Below, piece by piece: positions 31,777-44,742 of a stretch of 64,000 nt of DNA. The stretch's first letter is position 1. Every line of letters starts with the position of its first letter. The notes beneath the pieces were generated by a model that saw nothing but the letters and a program-made list of their open reading frames with translations, made no database searches and had not been told where the DNA came from. Origin of the DNA: Branchiostoma lanceolatum (taxonomy: Eukaryota; Chordata; Leptocardii; Amphioxiformes; Branchiostomatidae); NCBI RefSeq assembly GCF_035083965.1, contig NC_089731.1, positions 2,953,001 to 3,017,000 on the forward strand. Reading direction: 5' to 3'. A program made the position numbers and the translations under genes.

Positions 31777-31996
31777 TCTCCAAGCAGATGTAAGATTGCA
31801 GCCAACTTTACACCTCTTTTTGCAACGTTTATTACTCTTCTAGTATTATGTTGTTTAGCGCCTCACTTCCTACTAATTTCCAAGCAGATGAAGCGGGCAA
31901 ATGTTTAAAGAAATATGTGTACTAGAAAAGAGTAGTAAATGTTACAAAAGCAGGCTAAAAACACTGAGGAGCCGGATCCTTACATCTGCTTGGAGA
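31777..31996. repeat. MITE, CTCCAAGCAGATG family, with an internal third end
   Basis: Left TCTCCAAGCAGATGTAAGAT pairs with right ATCCTTACATCTGCTTGGAG. An extra TTTCCAAGCAGATG at about 31877-31890 suggests a nested or rearranged copy. Confidence 0.7.
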
Positions 31997-32065
31997 GTAA
32001 TGCCTCACCACTGCTGTAGGCTTTGGCAGAACATCGGCCAAACTAAGTACCTGGTTAGTCTCTTT

Positions 32066-32207
32066 CGCAGCCTTCTAGTAGCGCTGCCATTCATTTTTTC
32101 GGGGGAGCGCACACTATCTCCCCGGCATAAGAACTTGGCCCATCGGTTGGATATTGTGCATCATCGCTCCCCTGAAAAATAAACACCTGTGCTCCTAGAA
32201 GGCTGCG
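32066..32207. repeat. MITE, CGCAGCCTTCTAG ends
   Basis: 142 bp with perfect 13-bp terminal inverted repeats CGCAGCCTTCTAG / CTAGAAGGCTGCG; interior GGGGGAGCGCACA and TCGCTCCCCTGA are also inverted. Confidence 0.8.
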
Positions 32208-33368
32208 AAGGAGGCTTTTTCTGGTGAGGCGCGAGACATTACAAACAATGGCCTCTTGTTTTGTTGTGCACTAGCCATGAGCTATACAAGTCTAGACGAA
32301 AGGTGTTATGTAACTATGTTATTACGTTGCTCTGTACCATGGACATGAGTCTAAGGAAATGGTTTGATGTTAGGGTTTTTATCGTAATCATTGTTTTATG
32401 TAAAAGTGATTTACAATTTTTATAGCCTGGTATCCAAATCTATTATAGCTCTATCATAGCCTCTTCGTTCTCTTGCGCAAATGGTGTAAGAGGGCGAATA
32501 GACTCGGGAGCTATATAGGTTGGGAAACCAGGCATGTTAAGGCTTGCTGCAGTATGAGAGCGGCAGTGATAAGTTGGTTGTACTGTGATTGTAACGGAAG
32601 TTGGTTGTACTGTAGACTTGGGTCACAGTCAAATACAGTATGTGCAACCATCCTCTTTATATATATACTTTGTACCAACTTATTTGTAAAGCACTGTTGC
32701 ACTGAGTCATCAAGCCATTGCAGTTACACCAAGACGTTTTGTTTTTGTTGAATGTGTTCTGTGTTTTTCTTTCATGATTTTAAAAAGCAGTGAGAGCATT
32801 AGTAGAAAACTGTATATAAACATCATATAATGTGTATGGCATAGCTTAACATTTTATGGCTTACCAAGTCTAGTATACCGTTGTGGCCAAAGAAAAGACA
32901 GTTGGATTTTCCTGTGTCAAAATTTAGACCTATGTTGTTATTAGTTTTGGTTGCATTGGGTACAAATATACTAGATTCTCCAGTATCAAGTTATGGTCAG
33001 GGTTGTGCCTGAGCAGTTTGTCCATGTTACATTCTATGTTCTGTATTTTCTCTACCATGCGTATACATTGGAAGACTCATTGCGCAATTGGGATAGAAGA
33101 ACAAAAATTCAACTGTCATGTAATTATACTCATCTGTTCTTTGGATTGAAGTGAACTGTCATACCAGACTTTTTGTCCAATGCCGCTGCAGATATAGCAA
33201 GTATATAGAGACTGTTACACCCCCCCCCCCTCGCACTGGATACACGTAGGACCCAGCATGGACCATTAAAGACCACTTTCTCTTAGTCTGTTGTGATCAT
33301 TGCTATGGTGTGGGATAACTGTTTGAAGCATGAACGTTCGTCTGTTTGTTTGTTCCGCATAACAAATA

Positions 33369-33707
33369 CTGTAAATACAGAACTGTTCGCGGTGGATTTA
33401 TGTTCGCGTTTAAATTCTCAACACTCGTTGGTTTTTAAAAGTCACCTGCAATATGAATCAAGCTAAAGTCATGTAAGGTATCATGTAAGCCACTTTTGTA
33501 TCTTGTATTATCTTATCAAAAATTAGTATTATCTTGATATTGTAAATGCATTTAAGTTCGCGTGGTTTTGATTTCGCGTTGGTTTGAAGTTCGCGTTTGA
33601 GACAATAGTAGACAAGGGGTAAGAGGGCAAACAATTTTGATGCTATTTTAAGCTTACCGCGAAAACTGCGAACAAAGAAACCACCGGGAACATTTCTGCA
33701 TTTACAG
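33369..33707. repeat. MITE, CTGTAAATGCAGAAATGTTC family
   Basis: Left CTGTAAATACAGAACTGTTC then GCGGTGG; right GGGAACATTTCTGCATTTAC then AG. TA precedes the left end (33367-33368). Contains GTTCGCGTT motifs in both orientations. Confidence 0.8.
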
Positions 33708-33879
33708 CATTGGCCGAAAACCTGGTGTAAACAATTGATAAAACAAGCTCTCGAAGATAACATGCCTCCGTAATGACCGTGAAATATCTTAGCTTCTTGT
33801 GGATTTCTTGTTCATTCTGGTGAATATCTGACGATGGTTCTGTCGTAAGTCTGAACGTGAAGTGTACAAGTGAAACACT

Positions 33880-34145
33880 AGAGGCGAGTAGAGGGATCGA
33901 ACCCGGGCCCGCCAGTCCACTGGTCAGTTGGAGGTGCTTGAACCCCAATGTTACACAACTTTTCTTTTTAAGATTCGTCCTCGAATCTCCGGGTTCGATA
34001 TCCCTGTGCGGCACATTTTGCCAGGGTCGGGGTGGGAACCAGTGAAACACTAGAGGCGAGTAGAAACTGGCTCCCGAGGATCTAACCCACCTGCCCACGT
34101 CTGGTCAGTTGGAGGCGCTTGAACCCCACTGTTACACACCGTGAT
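33880..34145 (-). repeat. tRNA-type SINE-like repeats, two adjacent copies
   Basis: GTGAAACACTAGAGGCGAGTAG occurs near 33869 and 34042; GGTCAGTTGGAGG(T/C)GCTTGAA near 33922 and 34101. On the minus strand, CCCGGGTTCGATCCCTCTAC looks like a tRNA B box. The same parts occur at 1185-1345. Confidence 0.55.
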
Positions 34146-34205
34146 TCAAGCCAACTAGAGTGAGTTATTATTTTGTTTCGTACTGAACCGGACGAAATCC
34201 TTAAT

Positions 34206-34335
34206 ACTCTCCAAGCAGAGGAGCGGGTAAGGCTGGTTATTGACGTGTTTTTATACTGTTCAAGCAGAGCGGACAAAAAACGGGGCATATGATGAAACGG
34301 TCACAGTCTTCCCCACCAACCTCTGCTTGGAGAGT
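34206..34335. repeat. MITE, CTCCAAGCAGAGG family, intact ends
   Basis: ACTCTCCAAGCAGAGG at the left and CCTCTGCTTGGAGAGT at the right are exact inverses; 130 bp. Confidence 0.85.
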
Positions 34336-34548
34336 AGTGTTTTAGGCGTTTCTGTTGGACTATTTTGTCATGTTAAGCCCCCCTCTCGCTGGACCCACGG
34401 CACGCTGGCGGCGTCGCTGCGTCCTAAACTGGATCTGTGTTACCCTTGACTTTGTAATGGTAATATCATTCAAAACGTACAAGTATATATGAACAAAAGA
34501 CAACAAAACAGTAATCATATAACGAGTAACGAAATCCTACCCAAGACG

Positions 34549-34556
34549 TATAAATA
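34549..34556 (+). promoter_or_regulatory. TATA-like box of zinc-finger gene 1
   Basis: TATAAATA about 25 bp before the start of the block shared with zinc-finger gene 2 (ACCGCCTCGGTAAAT at 34575). Confidence 0.45.
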
Positions 34557-34574
34557 GAATGAGAATATTAATAC

Positions 34575-34698
34575 ACCGCCTCGGTAAATCCCTTGAGAAT
34601 GAGGACACATTTTTTCTCACGGAAAAGTCTGGAAACGCGTTTGACGGGCGTCAGTCTGTGGACGCTGCTGCCAGCGAGAGACCACCGTGGAGTCTGAG
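34575..34698 (+). other. Likely 5' non-coding exon of zinc-finger gene 1
   Basis: ACCGCCTCGGTAAATCCCTT...GAGTCTGAG followed by GTACAAATTT, homologous to 38070-38215 upstream of zinc-finger gene 2. The following intron sequences are also paralogous. The donor GTACAA is weak, so the exon end is inferred. Confidence 0.5.
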
Positions 34699-35501
34699 GT
34701 ACAAATTTTAGCATAATTCAGAAGTCTATATGTATGTCAAAGTGGTATAAAAGGCCTTAGATTCATTTGGTTCTTTAATAGATATTGGAATTATAGAACG
34801 AAAGGACGTATGATGCTATGATAGTATTTAGAGACCGACTGTGGTTTGCGTCGCATGCGAAGTTTGACGAATCCTACCTCAAACTCAATATTTTTGCAAA
34901 GTTCTCTGTATTTTGTTGCCACTATACTCATTTCTTATCCGGATCCTGTACTCATAATGTCCTTAAGATATTTCTTGATGTATGTAGATCATCTGGAAAT
35001 TCATATTTGCTCTAGAAATTATGTGATTATCTGGTGTGGTATAAAGTTGACAGTTTTCTACATAACGTTACATGTCGTTGTGGGGCACGTACGTTTGCTG
35101 TTTTGGCCACGCCTCGGGGGCGATGTCTTGCATTCCTACAAGAGGGGTGCCGACAACACTTAACGCTGATTTCAGAAAAACCAATTACGATAAATTTGGT
35201 CGCCTCGCTACGAATCACATGAATTAGGCGAGCATGCATGGATCGCATGTTATTTGCGAATTCAGACCCATTTTCGCTAATGCGATAATGGGAAAAAGTG
35301 CATCATCTTGCGCATGCTTGCAGACGACATGCCAAACTATTCCTCATGCAGCAAAGGGACCTCGAGTCGTAGCTGCGAACGTACGTACAATTGCAACCCT
35401 TATACCACAATAGTCCTCCAGGAGGTGACCCTCCTTCCCAGAGATGATAAGTTGTTGAATAAATCAACATATCTTTGTTCCCAAACAGATTAAATCCAAC
35501 A

Positions 35502-36179
35502 ATGGAAGATCCCAGCGGTAGCTATGGACAACAGATACCAAAGCAAGAAGAAAAGAAATCATACGTATACATGTGCGGAGAGTGTGGATACAGGACAGCT
35601 CGGAAGTATCATTTATCCAGGCACTTAAGAACTCATACAGGAGAGAAGCCCTACAAGTGTGACCAGTGTGACTATTCTGCACCACAGAAATCCTACTTGG
35701 ACCAACATAATCTCTCTAAGCACTCTGGTGAGAAACCCTATGTATGTAAGGAGTGTGAATTCAAGACAGCTCGAAAGTCTCACTTATCCCGACATGTGAG
35801 AATCCATACAGGGGAGAGGCCTTACAAGTGTGACCAGTGCGAATATTCTGCAGCACAGAAATCTAATCTGGACCAGCACCATCTCACACAACACACTGGA
35901 GAGAAACCATACATGTGTGGGGAGTGTGGGTACAGGGCAACTCGCAAGTCTCAGGTATCACAGCACATGAGAACTCATCATACAGGGGAGAGGCCTTACA
36001 AGTGTGACCAGTGTGACTATTCTGCAGCACGGAAATCTAATCTGGACCAGCATCATCTCATAAAACACACTGGTGAGAAACCTTATGTATGTGAGGAGTG
36101 CGGATACAGGGCAGCAATAAAATCGAACCTATCCCGACACATAAGGAGGGCACACTGGAGAGAAACCCTACAACTGTGA
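35502..36179 (+). CDS. C2H2 zinc-finger protein 1, 7 fingers, frameshifted end
   Basis: 225 residues in this exon, after acceptor CCCAAACAG (35480-35488). Start ATG 35502 (MEDPSGSYGQQIPKQEEKK) aligns with the start of the neighbouring paralogue MEVPSCSYGEQMPKRKEEK. Seven fingers follow, alternating two types: CGECGYRTARKYHLSRHLRT-H (C-X2-C-X12-H-X3-H) and CDQCDYSAARKSNLDQHHLI-KH (C-X2-C-X12-H-X4-H), joined by HTGEKPY linkers. It is probably a nuclear DNA-binding protein, and no KRAB, BTB or SCAN-type domain is visible. After finger 7 the frame shifts (RRAHWRETLQL, stop), while two more good fingers continue in another frame. The gene is therefore recently truncated, or there is an assembly error. 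Target unknown. Confidence 0.85.
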   Translation: MEDPSGSYGQQIPKQEEKKSYVYMCGECGYRTARKYHLSRHLRTHTGEKPYKCDQCDYSAPQKSYLDQHNLSKHSGEKPYVCKECEFKTARKSHLSRHVRIHTGERPYKCDQCEYSAAQKSNLDQHHLTQHTGEKPYMCGECGYRATRKSQVSQHMRTHHTGERPYKCDQCDYSAARKSNLDQHHLIKHTGEKPYVCEECGYRAAIKSNLSRHIRRAHWRETLQL

Positions 36180-36480
36180 GGAGTGCGGATACAGGACAGC
36201 TCGGAAGTATCATTTATCCGGTCATATGAGAACTCATACAGAAGACAGGCCCTACAAGTGTGACCAGTGTGACTATTCTGCAGCACGGAAATCCAATTTG
36301 GACAAACACCATTTCCTTTCCATAGTACGGTGAGAGCCCCTACACATGTGAGGAGTGTTGATACAGGGAAGCTATAAAGTCTCAGTTATCCCGACACATA
36401 TGAGAGCCCATACAGGAGGAAAATCCTACAACTGTAGCCAATGTGACTATTCTGCTGGAAGCAGATCTACTCAGTGGACA
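36150..36480 (+). pseudogene. Out-of-frame and decayed zinc fingers behind ZNF 1
   Basis: From about 36150, CEECGYRTARKYHLSGHMRT-H and CDQCDYSAARKSNLDKHH read in a shifted frame to a stop near 36330. Further finger remnants (SPYTCEEC, stop, YREAIKSQLSRHI, stop) follow to about 36480. This shows that the ancestral gene was longer. Confidence 0.8.
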
Positions 36481-38068
36481 GACATCTGAAAACACAGCAC
36501 ACCTTAGAGAATGGAGTGTGGAGTACAGGGTAATTCTGAACAAAGTCTTCAAGTTCAAATCAGATTCGATATTTAGGGACTTACAAAGAAGAAGAAGAAA
36601 ACCTTCAGGTTCTCAATTTTTTAGCAAGCATATGCTACACTTCAATTATGTCTCGTCTCTCCTCATCTGTATGGTATGGAAGATAAGAATTCTACTGAAT
36701 GTTATCTATGGTGTCTTTGTAGGAACTAGGATGATTGGCTGGACTTCATATTTAGTGATATTGATAAGAACTTCGTAAATTATGTTAAGTTATATGTCCA
36801 AACTTATTCTTGTTTAAACCTTATGATTTTGTTAACTTTTTAGAATTGTAGCAAGTGTTAAATATTGCAAGATAAGGTACAACTTACGTTCCGCTTCTGA
36901 TGAAAATTCCGCTTCTTGTTATTTTACATTTAAGTTTGGTTCGTTGTTTTGACTCTCCATCATGACATTTTGACTCAATATTTCTAGTCTATTAAGTTAT
37001 CGTTGTACATGTATCAGTTGACTTTGACTATATTGAAGAAAATCCATTAGTGGTGTGCCCTAAGGCACATCACTAGTCTTCCTGGACTTCTTAACATCTT
37101 ACAATAATCTATAATCTATAATCTATTCATGATTTCTTTTGTTTGATGAATAGTTATATCTTAAAGTTAGTCTTCATTCCTGTATCATTTGTTATCATTT
37201 TAACTTTTAATGTCGCTATGTATTTATATGAAAGTGGTTTAACCCCCAGAAATCTTTGACAAGCGCAGCCAGGCGATATGTATTTCTGGTGGTTAAACAA
37301 ATAAACTGAAACTGAACTGTTTTTTGTTTACTTAGCTCTTTTGTGTTCAACACCATCTTCCTTCGCACAGATAAACATGAAAAACGACAAATTTAAGACA
37401 CTGAGAGAAGGGTTACAAACAGCTGTAACACCCTTGTCAGCCCCGTTAATTAGATCAACATTCCGTAAGGCGCAAGTTTTGTTTCTTAGAATCATTCTAT
37501 GCTTCCGACTATCATCGCAACAGTCAGCAATGACTCAGCATACTAAACACCCAGTCGTGAAATTACCGTCCCATGCTTCCGACAAGACCGCGACGTCACA
37601 CTACAACTTAACGCATTCCAATCAACATCTCAACATAAACCCACACATATATCCACTTGTTTATGTCCGTCATTCAGAAACTGACCGAACACACACACAT
37701 ATATATATATATAAACTGTCACAAAAAGGTTCATGCAGAAATAAACGAACATTCAATACATTCAACTTGAGCCATCACGTGACATAACATCCGAATGTCA
37801 AAACATTACGACCCACTCAAAACAACATACAAGAACTGAAACAAAAACTCAACACCGTCTTTTCAAATGTTCACATCAAAGCTACAAATTCCGCCACCGT
37901 GGCCTCCCCAAGACGACACATCATCACAGACGACATAGCGACTCTGTAACGCGACACATTCCAACTGAAACAACATGGCGACCCTGTGACGTCATAATTC
38001 AAGATGGCGGCCCCATCCAACCCAACGAATCCAACATAGGTTTTGCTCCGCAAACCTGTAAAGAAAAC
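36480..38068. other. Intergenic DNA between the two zinc-finger genes
   Basis: No gene seen. AATAAA at 37300-37305 in AAACAAATAAACTGAAACTG could end ZNF 1 transcripts or be a retroelement tail. An AT-rich unique tract and a short (AC/AT)n run near 37692-37715 complete it. Confidence 0.5.
37987..38011 (+). promoter_or_regulatory. CRE and perfect TISU/YY1 element upstream of ZNF 2
   Basis: TGACGTCA (37987-37994) is a full CRE palindrome. CAAGATGGCGGC (38000-38011) matches the TISU consensus at 12 of 12. Its ATG opens an 11-codon ORF (MAAPSNPTNPT, stop), so it is either a short upstream ORF or simply a YY1 site. The shared 5' exon starts about 60 bp downstream. Confidence 0.5.
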
Positions 38069-38069
38069 A

Positions 38070-38215
38070 CCGCCTCGGTAAATACCTTGAGAACGAGAGC
38101 GCATTTCTTCCCGCGGAAAAAGCTCTGGGAACGAGTTGCGACCGAACCGCCGTCACACTCTAGATGTAGATCTGTGGACGCTTCTGGTCACTGGAGAGGC
38201 AACCTTTGAGTTTGA
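38070..38215 (+). other. Likely 5' non-coding exon of zinc-finger gene 2
   Basis: ACCGCCTCGGTAAATACCTT, GAGAACGAGAGCGCA and GAGTTTGAG then GTACAAATTG parallel 34575-34698. Following intron 38216-40462 shares blocks with the ZNF 1 intron (GATGTATGTAGATCATCTGG-type, GGGGCGATGTCTTGCA). Confidence 0.5.
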
Positions 38216-39277
38216 GGTACAAATTGTAGAGTGCAATGTCTAAAGTGTTTGTCCAAGAGTTGTAGAAAGCTTTAGATGGGTTCTTAGATAGATATAGTCA
38301 GTGAAATCATAGAGAACAAATGGATGTTTGAGGCTATTATGTGGCTTACGAAGTCTATTCGAATCTTACCTCAATATTTTCGCAAAGTTCACTGTATTCA
38401 GTGTTGCCACTACTGTTCTTATCCTAGCCTCTGCTCATAATCTCGTTTAGATATTCCTTGATATATGTAGATCATCTGGAGATACATGTTTGCTCCATAA
38501 ATCTAGTGATTATCCGTGTTTGTACGGTATAAAGTCGACAGTTTTCTGCACACATGTTGTTGTGGGACACTTTTTGGCAACATCTCTGGGGCGATGTCTT
38601 GCAATGCACATCCGAAAACCTATACAGCAATGCATTGTCCGCAACATTTGAACTATTTCTAAGTTTTCTTCTCTTGTTAAATAGCTTACTAAGATCATTC
38701 AAATTATTGCTTTTTTTAACAGGCGGTGCAGGGCTAAAGAAACCTGGAGAGTTCTGTTTCCTGTTCTGACATTTCAAGGTATGTTCTTGAGTGCACACGT
38801 ATAAATATTGATACGGTTATACACAAATATATTTCTTAGAATCATAATGACTCTAGTGACTGTATTTTGGAGAGTTCCTACATTGTGTCTCATGAAAAGG
38901 CAGGTAATTTATTCAGACTATCAATTCAACTGAATTCCCATTTATTCATTTATTTTCACTCGGACTTGATTTTGTGATATAAGACATGGTTGAACCAGTA
39001 CAGTTGCATGCAACATTTTTCACCTCCCTTCACATTTTGGAAATATTGGCAAAATGAGGAAGATTATACAACTGCAGAATATTACAAAATCAAACAAGTG
39101 GTGAACAGATGGTTTATTACAATCTAATACCAGGGCAAAGGTCCAGATTTATTCTAGAGTTCATAGAAAATTGCAACTTTCACACAAGAAGCAGGTTGCA
39201 AAATTATTCACTCCCTAAGAATGTCTTTAGTACTTCGTGCAGCACCTACGTGCGCTAAGCAGCAACATAATGGCTAC

Positions 39278-39555
39278 CCTGGGTTCCAGACTGTTTATCG
39301 GGCCATTTAGCCGGTTCTCTTTAGCCGGTACCTTGCAGTCAGTTCTCTCGGTGGCACAGAGACCCCAGCCCGCCGAACCCTAATTAGCGCACCGGGGGAG
39401 TTCTAGCCGGGGAGTTGACCGGCCCTAGTAAAAGGGGTGCGGTCCACTCCCCCGGGCTCAACTCCCCGGAGCGTTGATTAAGACCGGGCGGGCAGACTGT
39501 TCTCTGGCCACCGTAGGAAATCGCTAGCGACCTGGTACTAGTCTGGCGCCCAGGG
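39278..39555. mobile_element. Palindromic element, 278 bp, with about 14-bp flanking repeats
   Basis: Ends CCTGGGTTCCAGAC and GTCTGGCGCCCAGGG are inverted. AACATAATGGCTAC (39264-39277) and AACATAATGGCCTAC (39556-39570) flank it directly. The interior is GC-rich with many inverted blocks (CCGGGGAGTT...AACTCCCCGG). Confidence 0.8.
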
Positions 39556-39810
39556 AACATAATGGCCTACATCAAACAGGAACTGTCTGCCTGTCACAAG
39601 CTTCTGGCGGCGCTCTTGTGGAAGATTCTCAATTGTATTCAAGTCTGGAGACTGTGATGGCCACGGGTTTAACTACTTCTTAACAGACTTATAGTAATTA
39701 GTTAATCACCCTTACCGGTAGCACCAGAATGAGGTCACTGGACCACTCTACTTCTAAAATGTGGGGGGGGGGGGGGGGCGTAATGGTCACATGGTTCACA
39801 GTGGTTTCTT

Positions 39811-39901
39811 AGTGGGTTCACAGGGCTTAAAATACTGGGTGCGTGTGCACCTGTGTCACAGGTGCACATGCACCCAGTATTTTAAGCCCTGTGAACCCAC
39901 T
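39811..39901. repeat. Near-perfect palindrome, 45-bp arms, 1-nt loop
   Basis: AGTGGGTTCACAGGGCTTAA...GTGCACCTGTG, one T, then its reverse complement with a single mismatch. It is followed by further TGCACC-rich inverted blocks to about 40235, so it may be the core of a larger element. A G17 run at about 39762-39778 lies just upstream. Confidence 0.92.
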
Positions 39902-40475
39902 AACAGTGTGCACCCATAATTGGAGCCGTGCATCTTATTTTTGACTATGGGTGCACTGGTGCATCTAGATATTTTTGTACTCTATAGGGTTACAGTTCTC
40001 TTGTACACTAGCATACAAAATATTCTTGAAATGTAAGTATCAGAAAAAGCAATATAAACTTTTGTTGTACTTTATTTGAAATCTGGATAGAATTACGGAG
40101 TGAGGTTCTTAAAAGAGGCAGAAGCATCAAACTTATGTTTTGCTGACATTCAACTTTATTTTCTGTGGTGCACCCAAATTTTTTTCTGTGCACCTAATTA
40201 GTTTGGTTGGATGCACCAGTGCACCTGTATTTCCAAAAAAAGAATTTCGAGTCCTGGTTCAAATCAGGGTCCCTGTAACCTCCTTGATGAGACATTGCAA
40301 CAAGAAATGTTGACTGCAAAGCCCCAGGAGGTGGTAATGATGTGGTTCAGGACACCAAATTATTTTTATTTTATTTCATTATATTAGACAAAAAAAGTAT
40401 CCAAGAACAAGTTGTTGAATCATGATTGACACTCAAATTTGCATATCTTTGTGTCCCAACAGATTAAATCCAAAG

Positions 40476-41875
<1,400 letters not shown>

Positions 41876-41933
41876 TGAGCTGAAAGCAGGAAGAAGTAGC
41901 CTGGTATCCAAACCTATGGCCTGCTGCTGAGTA

Positions 41934-42139
41934 CTGTAAATGCAGAAATGTTCGCGGTGGCTTTATGTTCGCGGTTTTCACGGTGAACTCTTTACCGCGA
42001 ACTTAAAACCCCGAAAAGCCGCTCCATTGTGTGACTGTGACGCTTCTATTGTTACAAACGCGAACTCAAAACCACCGTGAACACTTCATTTTCTCCCTAC
42101 CGCGAAATTAAATCCCCGCAAACATTTCTTCATTTACAG
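41934..42139. repeat. MITE, CTGTAAATGCAGAAATGTTC family, intact
   Basis: 206 bp, ends CTGTAAATGCAGAAATGTTC / inverted ...AACATTTCTTCATTTACAG, flanked by TA (41932-41933, 42140-42141). Internal TTCGCGG/CCGCGAA blocks are inverted. TA duplications suggest a Tc1/mariner-related mobiliser. Confidence 0.88.
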
Positions 42140-42919
42140 TAAGTAGACGAAGTGTCATGGCAGCTATAAAAGGTTTGGATACCAGGTTATAGATGAAGAG
42201 AGCCATATTGTGAGTGCAGCGCATGCTTGCTGAAAATTTCAGAACCTGTGAGGAAAAAAAAATTATACCTTACATATATTATATTTTGCAGCAATTATCT
42301 TTATCATTCAGTAACATAAGAACATACTTAGAATTGTGCATGCACTGCATGGTATAAAACTTAGTTTAAAGACAGGAATCCTACTTCATCTTCACACAGA
42401 CAAAAGAACGTACATTTGGTAATTATAGAAGCAGGATGTAATACTTATCTGTACGCGCAGCATCTTAGGACATCATTCAGTGATTGGCCGTAAAAAGCTT
42501 CATGTTTGATAATATTGAACTTAAGAATAATAAGAACTTGATATATTTAGATATCATAGGTTATATGTTCAGACTTTTTCTTGTTGTGTTCACCTTATGT
42601 TTCTTGGCAACTTCTTTGTTTTTTTAGAATCATAAGAACTTGATAGTCTGTATTAAATTTTACAAATACAAGTTGAATGTTCAGACTTTACATCTGTTTT
42701 ACATCTGAAAGGCTTTATTGTTCGTTTCGTAGCCAGTATATATAATGAGAATTACAACATAAATGGCCAGAGTTTTTCTTGTTCAAACTTTAGCAACTGT
42801 AGTCAGGCCATTCATAGGAATCACTGTATACCTTCAGGCGAAATGATATCTAACACTCTAAAATTATCTACTGGCTAAGGTACTAGGTATGACAAGTATA
42901 AGCTGTCTTGTGTGAGGTA

Positions 42920-43034
42920 TTCTCCAAGCAGAATTTTTGATCGGGGGAGCTACTGCAATTTCTAATGCTTCCCTCCCTCTACAATCCAGGGCACTCCTAG
43001 CCCCCCCCCCCCCGATCAAAACCTCTGCTTGGAC
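42920..43034. repeat. MITE, CTCCAAGCAGA family
   Basis: TCTCCAAGCAGAATTTTTGA then TCGGGGG at the left; CCCCCGATCAAAACCTCTGC then TTGGA at the right. Confidence 0.8.
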
Positions 43035-43432
43035 TAGTTGGAGTAAATAATTTTGTAAATTTGGTATAAGGTCGTCGGCAGAAACTTAAGTTAGTGGTTA
43101 TGTTTGACTCCTTGCAAGACTTAAAGTTCACCGTTCATTGATTAAACTGTCAAGTCTCTTGATCTGTTGTTCGATTCTTTCCTTTTGGATTTAATACTTC
43201 TATGTAGCGCATGAATATGGAATTATACATTTTCCACTTTATGACATTTTCCACAGATTACGACATTTCTGCATCAATTTATGCAAATTAAGCCGTTGTT
43301 TTATGCAAATTAGCTCCTTGGTAATAATAACATTGGTGAAAGTATTCACGCAAAAATGCGCATATCAGGCTAGTTAGTAAGGGGAGAGTATGGGAGTCCC
43401 GTTAACTAACTAGGATGGCTAGAAACTAAAGC

Positions 43433-43530
43433 CTTCCCGTACCCAGCGCACTGTGGTAAAACGTCCTGAGAACGAGAGCGTTCCCGTACCCAGCGTACCG
43501 TGGTACAGGCACCCGGGAACGAGAGCCAAG
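43433..43530 (+). repeat. Two tandem ~49-bp units before DNAJC16
   Basis: TTCCCGTACCCAGCG...GAACGAGAGCG occurs twice, 35-130 bp upstream of the ATG. The element GGTAAAAC...TGAGAACGAGAGCG resembles the 5' exons of both zinc-finger genes. Confidence 0.65.
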
Positions 43531-43563
43531 GCTCCGCCATAGCTGGGTACTAGTGTATATGAT

Positions 43564-44742
43564 ATGAAGGCGCCGGTTGTGTTTGTGAGCGTGACGCTCC
43601 TATCTCTGCTGAGCTGCTGTCTCGGGATGGACCCGTACCAGGTGCTCGGCGTGGACAGGTCGGCAGACGAGCGGGACGTCAAGAAGGCCTACCGCCGGCT
43701 GTCCAGGGAGTGGTGAGCCGACATTGATAAAATTTTGATAATATTTTGCACATAGCGGTAACATATAACATGACTCTTCCGGGTTGATAAATACATGATA
43801 TGATAGTTCCAATTTTCTGCTATCTATTTTCCCTGTATGGATAGTGTATAGACTATACTGTTGGATAATTACTATGGTTTGCAGCAGAGGTTTGCAGGCG
43901 ACTGAAATAAATTTCTGTTTTGTATTGAGGGTGGGAGGGGGGCGACATGCGTGCAGGAACCAACAATTATCTTCAAGCAGATGTGTGGTGGATGATCGTA
44001 ACGTTGTTTCTTGTTGTTGTTGTTGTTTAGGCATCCTGACAAGAACAAAGACCCCGGAGCGGAGCAGAAGTTCATAGAGATTAACCAGGCGTATGAGGTC
44101 AGTCCTATGGGGGCTTGGACCGGGTAACATTGCAACTCATAACTATAACTATAAGCTAGTTCACAGTTTGAAATGCACATGTGCAATGAGATGCGTTTGG
44201 GGCAATATGTCAGAGTGGAAAGCCCTTTGCTATGCATAAAGAATGGCTATCACACTGCGCAAAGTCCCATATGCAAATCATACCATGAGCTATGTAGTTT
44301 ATTGATATGTTGATGAATTAGGCAAATAGTTACAAGTGGACAACCTCAAGTCAACACGCCACTTCTTCAGAAAAGATGCTTTAGCCATGGTCACATAGTT
44401 CCTGTTTAGAACAAGCCCTTACCCAGACTAATTTTCCCTTGTGTGTGGCTTTCTCAATGGTTTAGGACACAAGTACATGTGTCCTGTCTTATATTATGAT
44501 ACGTTGACGGAGGTTAGCTTGTTGATAGATTTGTATATGTCCTTTGCTAACAGGTCCTGTCAGATACAGAGAAAAGGTCAAACTATGACAACTACGGTGA
44601 CCCTGATTACCGCGGCCCGCTCAACTTCGGCTCCCGTGACGGTTTCCGTGACGACGGCTTTGGCGGTGGGTTCGGACACCCGTTCCACTTCTTTCACCAG
44701 CGGGACCCGTTCCGCACATTCCACTTCCACTACGGGAACCAG
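43564..44742 (+). CDS. DNAJC16: DNAJC16 exons 1-3: signal peptide and J domain
   Basis: MKAPVVFVSVTLLSLLSCCL is a clear signal peptide, then DPYQVLGVDRSADERD. The split Trp codon leads into HPDKNKDPGAEQKFIEINQA and VLSDTEKRSNYDNYGD. The HPD tripeptide needed to stimulate Hsp70 ATPase is intact. Exon 3 ends with an F/H-rich linker (FGHPFHFFHQRDPFRTFHFH). Confidence 0.95.

Larger units (their letters stand above)
27869..34548. other. CAMTA 3' UTR/intergenic tract, no gene seen
   Basis: I find no exon-like or conserved coding sequence here. It holds minisatellites (28930-29420, 31068-31300), MITEs (30329-30530, 31541-31716, 31777-31996, 32066-32207, 33369-33707, 34206-34335) and a SINE-like pair (33880-34145). 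29421-30320 and 32210-33360 appear to be unique AT-rich DNA. Confidence 0.6.
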
